From Apteryx mantelli (taxonomy: Eukaryota; Chordata; Aves; Apterygiformes; Apterygidae), in NCBI RefSeq assembly GCF_036417845.1, contig NC_089981.1, forward strand, positions 40,058,668-40,122,667: a stretch of 64,000 nt of DNA, read 5' to 3'. The notes under the pieces are model-generated. The model ran no database searches, was not told the DNA's origin, and worked only from the letters and a program-made list of their open reading frames with translations. Shown here in pieces: positions 40,301 through 52,300 of this stretch. A program made the position numbers and the translations under genes. How positions within the stretch are numbered: position 1 is the first letter of the stretch; each line of letters begins with the position of its first letter.

Positions 40301-43300
40301 TTTAGGTTGCTTTTGTAGCTGAAATTATCAAAGGCATAAAAGACTAGCTCCCACTGAACCTAAGGGATACAAATGGAATTTGCTCTCTAAATATAGTTTA
40401 TTTTGTGACCTCTTACCACAGGCTTTTTATCAGATCATTCATCAATCACTTACCAGTGAAGGATACTGATAGTTTACATCATTGTAAACTGCTGCATAAC
40501 CATTGAAATTTATAACCTTCTTTTGAGCCAAGGCATTAGGATTATAAAATGACTTGTCACTGCTGGTGTATTCATGGCACTTTATGCTTGTTCTTCCATG
40601 TAATGAATACCATGACAGGTAAATGCTAGCATTTTCTTCCTGAGGAATTAGTATAAGAGCCATTCCCCAAAGTGTATGCCATGTACTTCAATTGCTTGCC
40701 ATGACAGTTCTTATTAACTCTGCTTACATGCATAGCCTTTTTTTGGACTAGCTCAGGGTATATCTCGGTAAAGAAAAGAGTACAAATAACTTCATTCATT
40801 GCTCTAGATTCCATGTCCAGATGGTACACAAGTGCAATAAGAGCTTGGATCACATGAACATATTGTTGCCAGAATTTTCACTATCACTATAAAATATAAT
40901 TTTCTTGAAATAATCTATTTTAGTGAAATATATACTCTGTTAGTAAAGCAAGGGTATTTGAAGTTGAACTTGTATGAAGAACCTACTCTGTATCTTTCTC
41001 AGTTGGACCAGTAAATGCAGAAATGGGGGCTTGCAATATAGAATAACAGTAGTTGTGAGTATACTGAGTTGTAGCTCAGCTAATGAAATAGTAACGATTC
41101 ATCCACTTTCATACAGATGATGAATTTTCTACAGCACCAACTGACATCTCTTTGGTGCCAATAACTGGTGATTTCTCTGCAAAAGGAGATGGACAGCAGC
41201 CTGCAAGTACTAGTAAGATTTATGTGTTAATATAACTAACTCAAATAAATATTGTGTTAAAGCTGCTTTCTTTTTCCAGCAGGGCGTTCTGGTAAGTGGC
41301 GAGATATATATTATCTCCAATATTGCAAAAACATTGAAGGACACTGCTTCTGGAGTGGTTGAATCAGAAATAAACTCTACTTTCTGGTGACTGTCACTTA
41401 TTTAAAGGGACAAGGGGAGCCAAAACATTTACTGTTTGGTTACTTCAATGCTTATACATGAGTTAAGAAAGTATTGTTGATTTACTTATTCTGTGTTTCC
41501 CACTGTCTTTTTATCACACCTCCGTGAGGCACCACAAATTAATGCAACCAATTATCACTCAAAGTGATAACTTCTACTACTTTCAGAAGTAGAAAGGACA
41601 TTTTTGTCAGTTGTGATGAACGTATGTTTGTGTTTCTAATTTGTTTGTAGTTGTGAAGGTGGATAATTCCAGGTCAAAATTGCTCACGAAAGCTGTGCTT
41701 TAAATGGCAGTTCCAATTGCCAGCCCACTTGTGCACTGCAAAAATGAACTTTGTCCTTGTTGGTGGCAAGATGCACATGAAAATTCTGGGCTTGATGGCT
41801 CTGCAGGCTTTGAGACTTCAACATAGTCTCAAATAGTTAATGGTGTTTAACTATTAACTATTTTCTCTGCTTGTCCCTAAGAAGCTGTGCTGAGTGGGAA
41901 AACTCCTTATTTTTTATTCTTATTTTTTATCCAATATCTGGTGCACAGCAGCTACATCAAATAAAAAAACCTTTTAAAATCATCTTACACTTTTCAAAGT
42001 GGAACTGTACATGTATTCATCTGAGTTCTTAGGTTTAATGTGATAAAGATTTTTGTGCCAGAAAAGAAAGTGAGGCTAAAGGGATAATATTTGAATGTGA
42101 TGGAGGAGATTTACAGAGGTATGATTGACAGTTGTTTGTAGTAAAGATTGAACTGATAGAAGTAAAAGTTTCTTCCTGCCAATTCTTTTTCCCTGAAATG
42201 GAAACCAGCGATAGTGAGGAATTTACTTAAGTGTTTGTTCAGTTCTGGTAGACAGTCAAATGGTCTACATAATTTGGAGGGACATGGCCATAATTACTGT
42301 ATATAGACATCAGAGGATAGAGTAAAAGTGATTATAAATCTTACAGAGATAGCAAAAGCTTTACTAAAATACAGGAATCATGCCACCAAGCATCTTGTCT
42401 CAGAAGATGTGAAGGTTGATAACACTTTACAAATATATAGATATGTCCAGATGCAACCCATAATGGCAAGTGGAAGAGGCAGATTTCCATTGAACATATT
42501 CTACTAGCACAGGCCTATATATCCTGTCATAAATGTTTGTTGAAGAGGTGTGTTGCTATGTGTTTATATGGGAAAGCAAAAGTCGCCATGGATGATTTTT
42601 AACAGGACTGGCATTGTAAAAACCCTGCATTTGTTTTGTTTTGTTTTTTTTGTGATACTGCATTGATTTTGTCTTGCACTCTTTAATATTTCAAGGTGCC
42701 TCTGTCAAATTATTTCCTCCTACAAATCTGTGAGAATGAACAGATCAGGAAAGCAAATTAGATTTACAACTTCTCCATAACTATGGATATTTTACTATTT
42801 GAGAATTTTTGTATTACATTGCTTAATTCTTCATGGTGTAAGAGGAGCTTTTTCCTGAAGGTGATTGTATGCTTTGAAAGTGTTTTTGTTTGCTGAATAT
42901 CACAAAAAAAGTCTATAATACTACAGTAATTTGTTTCTACATAGAGGCAGAGGTGATGTCAGATAAGCACTGCATTAATACTAAGATACATCCATCATAT
43001 TTGACTTCAGTGCTCATCATGTCTTATTTAGTCTTCTTCAATAAGAGAAATGCACAAAAGAAATGTAAAGGGAATAACTCAATGTTAGATAGCCCAACAG
43101 GCTACACTTTCAAACTATATATATGTAATGGGTGCACGTGCATGCAATAATAAACCTTCTCATTAGTTAAACTCCAGGAAGTGTTTGTGATAAACTTATA
43201 TCTTTTTCTTACTGAAAACTTAAGTTTTGGCAGAAGCATTGATAGAATTTTTTATGTAATTATGTGTAATTACATATCCATAAAATACAAATGTCTGTGT

Positions 43301-46300
43301 GTGTGCGCAAATGAAATGATGGAATTTATTAAGTCTCTTCTACTCATAATAGTGATACTCAACCAGAGCACATCTGTATGTCAAAAATGTGCATGTCATT
43401 GATATTTCTAAGAGTTTTCTTTTTTTAATACATTATCCATCTTCCTATTTTGCTTTTTGACATACACATCCTTTATTTCTGATACCAGAGTCAGACTAGT
43501 ACTAAATCTAAGGAATAATAGGTGACCATGAGAAGATAGTATGCCTATTCAGTCAGAAAGGTTTTCAGAACGTCAAGATTTGTTAGGTTTTGCTGCAAAA
43601 GGGGCCACTCTTTGAAAAAATGCAATTCTGAGTTTAACTCCATGCACTTTACAGTTTACAGATAAGGAAAACGTAAGTACTGTAGACTGAAGAAAATCAA
43701 TTTGTCCTGTTTGGTTATTTGAACTTTGATTTCTAGGTCTTGCACTTTCTAATGCTTTCATTTATTACACAAAAATGATAAAAACTAGCGTCGTAGACGT
43801 CAATCTTCAGGTTTTTTTCTGAATGAATTTTTGAAGACCATTCTTCTGAATTAAGAAAGAGTACATGATATCTCTTCCTCTTCAAAATATCAAACATGTA
43901 TTTAAATGCTGATAAAAATATTGCTTTTGAAGAATTGCTCAGAATACAAATATTTCCAGAGAGACATTTTGAAGTAGATTTTGTTTGCCTTTTGGTGAAT
44001 ATGTGTATGACTTGCAACACAGCTCTTGTTGTAAGCTCTGCTTTTTAGTGTCATTGCTTCATAAGGTTCTTAGCAAAGAGAAAGGTTAAACTATCAAGGT
44101 GGCTTGCCTGAGGGATTTCATTTTCTATGGTGTGCATGCTTCTATTAGCTTTGTGTGCTATATGTTGAAAAAAGTGGGGGATATTTCATATTTAGGAAAT
44201 GCTTCGTTCTGTTGCAGCTATAAAATCTGTGCAGTATTCATTGACTTCACTGGACTTTCAGAGCTGATAACACAATCTTATACTTTAGTAGGGTGTTTCA
44301 AACTTCATGGACACTAAAACCATTGGGTTTTTGTGTTCTTTGAGGAATGTACTGATACCATAGAGTTCATACATTCGCTTTGCACTCACTTCCATCTCAG
44401 TGGCATGAGCATGTTGAGGGTGCCGGTACTGGTGGACTTGACTTTGCTGGAGGAAAAGTGCCTCTCAAGAAATAACAAGTTCTTGGTTGAATGAACCATG
44501 TCCTAACAGCTCCGGGGCCTCATCGTGACAACCTGGAGAAAGCCACCACCCAGGCTCAGTGGAATCCGTTCTTACACCACTGGTGGTGGTCAAACCCTGG
44601 AGACAAGGCACAAGAACCGACGCGGGCAACAAGGGGTAACGAATGTCATGCTAAGAGGGGCGCTTTGTTTAGGGGCTGAGTATCCTTGCTGCAGGAAAGC
44701 AGCAAGTTTCAGAACCACTAAGTGGAGGGGCTTGGGTGTGTGGTATTTGTCGCTGCTTTTTGTTTTGATTTGTTTGACGTGGGAAAAGCAAAGGATTAGG
44801 CTCTCTCTCACTGACTGCACATTTGGTAGCCATGGAGCACATCATTTAGCCTGAGTATGAAACATATCCTGAGGAGATTCTCCACCTCTGAAAAAAAGAT
44901 TGAATTTCAAAAATCAGTTGTTTAGATTCCACCTGTGACAGGGATGCAGAATATCTTTCCTCTGATTTAGAAAGCAGAGAAAAGGTGCTGTACTGACTAC
45001 AAAGTGGAAAATGAATGAACAGCATTTCATAAACCATTTACCGTGTTATTTGCTTAGCTTAAATCAATCAGTGAGGGAGATCTGAAAAAAAAGGAAGTAG
45101 TAAGACATATCTCTGTCTTCTTCTTTCTGTTCTTTCCACTTAAAGAAGAAAGGTGTATAGTTGTACTGGAAATAGCATTAAATGTCCCATAAAGATGAAG
45201 GCTGTGAGGAAAAAAAAAGAAGGGATTACAAAAGTTTCATTTCATTCTACGTCACCCTAGATCTCCCCTATCATTTAAGGGTATGCAAATGACTTTAATT
45301 GTTTTTCCCTCACTCTGCTCTACTGGAGCAGGGTTTGGTCAGTGCTGTGGCCATGTGTAGGGCATTGAAATGTAGGTAACAGGCACCTTGGGGCAGCTTC
45401 AGCAGGGCCATGACAGTGTGGTGAATCCGTTGTGGGACGGAAGAGCCAGGAGGAGAAATGGAGTCATGGGAAGCAAGGTTCTGTTCACTTTTTTCTGTGA
45501 CTTTGGGCTGCAGGCATTGTAGGGGAGACAGGAAAGCGTAGATGCTGTCAGCAGGAGGCCTTGCAGGTTAGGGCTTCATTGCCGATTTAACATCATCACA
45601 GCAGATGTGACTTCAAGTGGCAATGGTTCAGATGACGAAGACTCTTCAGAGGAGACGGTTTACCCAACAGTGTTTCCAGGCTGGGATGTGAGTGTGGCCA
45701 AGAAAGAGTATTCTCCAAGTACTAGTAAGGAATTTCCTTTCTTTTTTGATTTTTTTTTTCCCTTGCCCTACCTGACATTCCTCCTCCTTTGCCACACCTG
45801 TATTGTGGAAAGAGCGGTGGCTGTTCTGGTTTACTGTTCCTTCGGAAAGGTCTCCTATGCCACAGGAAAATAGCCTATTTAAATCTTGTGATGTTCCTAT
45901 TCTTAGAATGAACAACTTCTACTGTTGTTAGAATTGATGTCCTGGTTCCATGTACATTGTTTTGTGGGCTTCCTAAGTGGGATATTGTGCCCCAAGTAAC
46001 AAATCCTTTTTGGAGGGGTTTTCTGACCTGTATACATGTGGCATGGTTAAATCTGCATGCAAATACCTATTTGGCTTGCCTAGCACAATGGAGGGAAAGG
46101 GTGTCGTTTCTTGTAACTTCTCTAGATGAAAAGCTATTTCCATCCTTAAACATCTGTGACAAGCCTATGGAGCAGTACTACTTGAATTGCAATGTTATGA
46201 GAAAATGCTGTGCAGGGGGAGGGAATATGATAGAAGCACATATGATAAAAACCTAACTCGAAAGTGTTTCTGGTGTGGATTTTGCTGACAGCATCCAGTT

Positions 46301-49300
46301 GGGGAGTGCATGCGTCTTTCAAGCAGAATGGCCGTTGTTCTGAGCCCAGGTCTTTGGTAGCATTGGCTTCATGGCATTGTTGGTAGAGGAGAAGGCTAAA
46401 CTAATGGGTGTGCTTGTCTCTGGGTGTCCTTTCTGCCTAGCGTGGATCCTTCTTTCACCTTTTGTATATGTTTTTATATCAAGACTTGTTGGATGTTCAA
46501 CATTCTGGAGGCTATTTGAGGCTACCTACTCCCCTTCTTGCTGGCACAGTCTGTGTGGAATTCATTAACCCTCCTGAACTTCAAAGTCTTGCAAAGACCC
46601 ATAGGGCTTTTTGACAACTCCTCCCAATGGATGATGCTTTTCTTGGCGTGGCCACTAGTGCTTTTGTCTGGCTAAGTATTTGAGGAATGTACTGATACCA
46701 TAGAGTTCATACATTCGCTTTGCACTCACTTCCATCTCAGTGGCATGAGCATGTTGAGGGTGCCGGTACTGGTGGACTTGACTTTGCTGGAGGAAAAGTG
46801 CCTCTCAAGAAATAACAAGTTCTTGGTTGAATGAACCATGTCCTAACAGCTCCGGGGCCTCATCGTGACAACCTGGAGAAAGCCACCACCCAGGCTCAGT
46901 GGAATCCGTTCTTACACCACTGGTGGTGGTCAAACCCTGGAGACAAGGCACAAGAACCGACGCGGGCAACAAGGGGTAACGAATGTCATGCTAAGAGGGG
47001 CGCTTTGTTTAGGGGCTGAGTATCCTTGCTGCAGGAAAGCAGCAAGTTTCAGAACCACTAAGTGGAGGGGCTTGGGTGTGTGGTATTTGTCGCTGCTTTT
47101 TGTTTTGATTTGTTTGACGTGGGAAAAGCAAAGGATTAGGCTCTCTCTCACTGACTGCACATTTGGTAGCCATGGAGCACTTGTCTGCGTTCTTCCGTAT
47201 ACTGGGGAGGTATATATAAATATATATGTGTGTACATATACAGAAGGGATGAATATATGAGTCAAGTTTGTAAACAATCTAGTTGGGTTTTTCTTTTTTC
47301 CTCTTTGGAGGCACTTTAGAAGTAGATTATCCCAATGAAAAGGAATTACGGGAAAAAAGGAGAGCACATCTTCAAGGCTGTACCCTACCTTCACCTGCTA
47401 TAAAGGAGCAGGGTTTGGTCAGTGCAATGTGTAGGGCATTGAAATGTAGGTAACAGGCACCTTGGGGCAGCTTCAGCAGGGCCATGACAGTGTGGTGAAT
47501 CCGTTGTGGGACGGAAGAGCCAGGAGGAGAAATGGAGTCATGGGAAGCAAGGTTCTGTTCACTTTTTTCTGTGACTTTGGGCTGCAGGCATTGTAGGGGA
47601 GACAGGAAAGCATAGATGCTGTCAGCAGGAGGCCTTGCAGGTTAGGGCTTCATTGCCGATTTAACATCATCACAGCAGATGTGACTTCAAGTGGCAATGG
47701 TTCAGATGACGAAGACTCTTCAGAGGAGACGGTTTACCCAACAGTGTTTCCAGGCTGGGATGTGAGTGTGGCCAAGAAAGAGTATTCTCCAAGTACTAGT
47801 AAGGAATTTCCTTTCTTTTTTGATTTTTTTTTTCCCTTGCCCTACCTGACATTCCTCCTCCTTTGCCACACCTGTATTGTGGAAAGAGCGGTGGCTGTTC
47901 TGGTTTACTGTTCCTTCGGAAAGGTCTCCTATGCCACAGGAAAATAGCCTATTTAAATCTTGTGATGTTCCTATTCTTAGAATGAACAACTTCTATCACT
48001 GTTAAAATTAACATTTGTTTCCTCCCTGTTTACGTACATGAAGTCACCCATGATCTTCCAAGAAATAACCATTTATCCTGCTTTCTAAGTTTTACATTGT
48101 TGGGAAAGTAGCATTAATATGATGCTAGACTATGTTACATATAGTCTATGCCTATACCATTGCTCAAATGTTATCAGGTAAAGTACTTGAATGCTATTCT
48201 TTATATGTTTTCATAAGCAATTTCTTGGTCCTGTGCAATAAAATGTCTAGGCACAATTTGGTGGAAGCCAAACCCTATGAACCCCTTTCAGTGTGAACTG
48301 TTGGCAAGGCAGTCCCATATTTGCCCTCTTTCATGCTTTTCTCATACACTCTTCTAACATTATGCCATTTGTTTTGTTCCCTCAAATATTTTGGCATGAT
48401 CCAAATCCACACTCCAGAGATTTTAGCACAAAGCTTTATTTTCATGATATGAATAATTCTCACTGATGATCTGATAGGTCCTTTTCAGGTAAAAAAAACC
48501 CTCCATACTTAAAAATCCCTTTGTCTTAAAATCAGAAGATCACCACTTATGAGCCTGAAAGCCAAGCGTTTGTGCCACTGAAGCATCCGGTCTGTGCTTC
48601 TTGGCCTCACAACCAGGGAATGGCCCCAGCCCTCAAACTTTTTTTTGCATTACAGTTGTCATCATTGATGGCAATATTCCATAGTTCTCATCTGCTCGAA
48701 GATAATAATCCTTTTTGTAATTTAATTTAATTCAATTTAAGCACATCTTTAAAGTGTCTTTTGTCTGTTTACCTGTGCACTCAGAAGTGCTTATAAATGA
48801 GTTTTTATAAACTTATAATATTTTGTTTCTGAATGTAGTGGAGTGTTTGGGAAAGATTTCAGTGTTTGTTGTTTCCAGCAGTGGTCTTAATTTTTACAGG
48901 AAAAAAAAGAATGAGAAATTCTGCTTGATTTGGGATTTTTTTCTTTTACATTTGCCTAAGTTTTCGGTGTTTCTGAAGTTAGTTTATTTAGCTTTGACTC
49001 TCTGCACTGGTGACTTATTCCACATGGTGCATCAAATTTCAGCTGCCTTCTATGACCTACATGTGTCTGCATGCTCCATGAGTGTGAATCTACACAGTCT
49101 CTTATCAGAGACTTTTGTGGACTTTTTTTTTTTTTATCTATTCAATTATATTATAACTTTATTAACTAATATTGACTTTCTGGTGGCAGTCATGGTGCTT
49201 TCAGGTTTTTCCTGACTATTGCTTTTGAGCTCAGTGGTGGATATTCTAGCATGAATCTGAATACTTATTGAGTACTTAGCAAGCATGTTTTACATGTACT

Positions 49301-52300
49301 CAGACACCTACCATATTCTTTAGGTCCAGCATTATTCTTCAGGCTTGAGTTGTAGTGTTTTGTATCAGCTGTAACTATTTTGCACTACTTCTGCTATACA
49401 CTGTTCTTCTGTTGCTTGTTTTCCTCCGTATCCTTGGGAAACTTTGCATCAGACAGTTTTTCTTCTACTGGATATAAAGGGATCTGATAAGAAAATTAGT
49501 GAGACTAAGGTCAAGCTAGGCATGCATTTTTATTATCCTTCATCTTTATGGGCACACATTAACAGTGCAGTAATAGCAGTAGAAGTAGAACATGACCACC
49601 ATTGAAACCTCCATTGTCCTAACAGCTGTGGACTCTCAACGTGAAACACTTCAGGAAATCTCCAAGCAAGATCATTGGAACCCATCCTATACGGATGAAG
49701 AGGAGCAGTATTCTAGCACTGCTGGCAGGGGTAAAGCAATTTAAATATTTCAGATAATATTCAGATTTGTTACAGAATTCAGTTAAGTACAACACTGTTA
49801 TGGTGAAACTGACTGTAATTCCCATACCGTTAGCCTCAGTTCAATATGATACCTTTATCTTAGTTGTGCTAGAGCCCTCAGAGGTGTCACCTATAACATT
49901 CATCTGTCATTCCAAGTCTATCTTTTGTGTGTACCCTTCATTACTTGCCACTCTTCCCCATATCACTGGGATCTTTAAACCTGCATCTCCAGTAGTCTGA
50001 TATAACTGAGCAGATTGCAATAGGTAACATGTTGGTGACCCAGCTTGGTGAGGAAAAAAAAATCCCCTTTTTTTTTCTACTACAAAATGTCTATTGTAAA
50101 ATCTGGAGACAGAAAAGGGAGCTGGTGATTCAAAAACAAAAAAGGTTGTATTAATCATAATTTCTCAGTTAAACTGGGCCTCTGGAACAACAAGGTCTTG
50201 TTGCTTAGGGATATGACAAAACTGAATAGTAACCTACTCTTTCCATTACTTAGTACACTTGCAAAACGATAGGTCTACTTACAGAAACATTCAGGGCAAT
50301 ATTTGAAAATTAGGTAGTTGGCAAATCATCAGATACAAAGTCCATATTGATTTGGGCAGATTCTTTATTGTGGGAAAGGAAGACAACAGAGTCTCAATGA
50401 GGAGAAAATATCTAGAATCACAAAAAAGTACAGTGTTTGTGGTATTTTTTAAATTCCTTCATTTGACACTTTACCTGGTAAAATCTTGTTTGTTGCTTGT
50501 GTTTCTCTGGTGTGATTTTATATGACTTGCTCTTTTCTTTTCCTGGGTCTGATTCCTATTGCTTATGCAATTGGAGACCATTGTTAACATTATTATTATT
50601 ATCAGCTCTCCAAAGTTATTTTCTTCTTCTAAAATTAACAAAATGACTTTATTTCAGTGAGTCTTGTCTTATCTTCTCAAATCTTATTGAACTTGCCTTT
50701 GCATTCCTGCTTGTTATGTTTTGGGTACTTAAGGACTTCTTAGCTCTTTCTCACTAGGAATTCAGAATGGCATGTTTAATAGAAAATAGGATGCTTTTTC
50801 TGGTGCCTTATTCATTGTGAGTTAATTAGTCTATAACATCAGCTACCAATAAGCAGAATATTGTAACTTGATGATTAAGACATAAGGCCTTTATCAGACA
50901 ATAAAGATAACCTTACTCCCTTTCTGCACCATATATACAATTGGTTTAACAGACTATACTACAGAGACAAAAAGTGAAGTTAGTGATAATGATGATACTA
51001 GTAATTTGGCAGATGTTAGGTTAAAATGTATCCAACTAGTGTTAAACAGTTGTCTTCAAGACACAGAAGACTCGATCTAGGATCCCTTATTGCTTGGCGT
51101 TCATTTTGAATGGAATAGTAAACAAAATCTCAACTGTGCTACGAAGGACAATATGCTACCTCCGGATGAATGTGAACATTTGAACATTTTCCTACTGGTG
51201 TTAGTGTTGATATCCCAGTGAGATGTTGAAAATGTTTTCATGTTCTTCAAGCCAAAAAGCCTTTGAAGGAAAGGACGATGCATTCACCAGCTGTTTTTGC
51301 TATGTATGTAAATAATTTCCAGATAAAATTTGGTTAAAAACATAGCTGAATATGAGCTTTTTCTCGGATGTTTTAGCTATATTGCACCACTTTACCCTGT
51401 TAAAGAGAGGGGCAAAACAGAATAGCAGGAGGCACTGCTATGTGCAGCTAGATTTGGGGCCAGTCCGTTAATTGAATAAAATTAGATTACAGTGAAAAGA
51501 AATACATTTCAGTGGGACTTAAGCAAAGCTTTCTTATCCCTCTGTGAAAAAAAAAAATCCCATGGTAGTTTCTGGACTTTACGGGCTCTGCTTCCAACAG
51601 CTTGATAACTTTTTTTCATAGTTCTGAAATGGCTGGGAGCAGTGAAGTGCTATACAACTGGCATCAGACAGGAACAATAATACTCAGCAGGAATTACATG
51701 CACTCCTATTAGCTGCACAATTCAGGAGCAAATTTTACATGGTAACCTGTATATTTTAGATTTAAATAAAAAAATAATGAATTGCATTTGTGTGAGTGCC
51801 CTCCTTATGAACATTTCAGGGTTTGAAATGCGAAGATAAATACTCCTCCATTTCTGTGCTTTTTGGGAAATAGTGTAGGATTCCCTGACTGGCTGCTTAT
51901 GGCCTATTTAACAGGTCCAGCCGATTCTTTACATCCTCTGATTAAGGATCTTTATTTTACCATTAATATATTACTCATGGAAATGTTTGCTACCCAATGC
52001 AGATATGTTTTAAATTGAGTTCTGATGCTCATAGTAGTATTACAGGCATTCTTTTTTTCCTGGTGTATCTTTTCAAAGCCTTTTAATGTTCATTTGGAAA
52101 TCTCTTATGGTGGTGGTATTTCAAGTGATTTCTGACTGCATCTTCTGGTATGTAAACAACAGCAAATTAAACAGTGAGCAATGAATTTATTTTATCAGTG
52201 AGAGCTTTAATTATTACTGAATATCAAAACAAGTATGCATTTCAGCTTCTGATATATGAATCTATTTATTTCATTCATCCAACCAAATATTCAACCGTTA

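Noticed and set aside
44590..47989. Antisense frames repeated around X and Y
   Set aside because: Repeated because the DNA is duplicated; they are shadows of exons X and Y and flanking intron.
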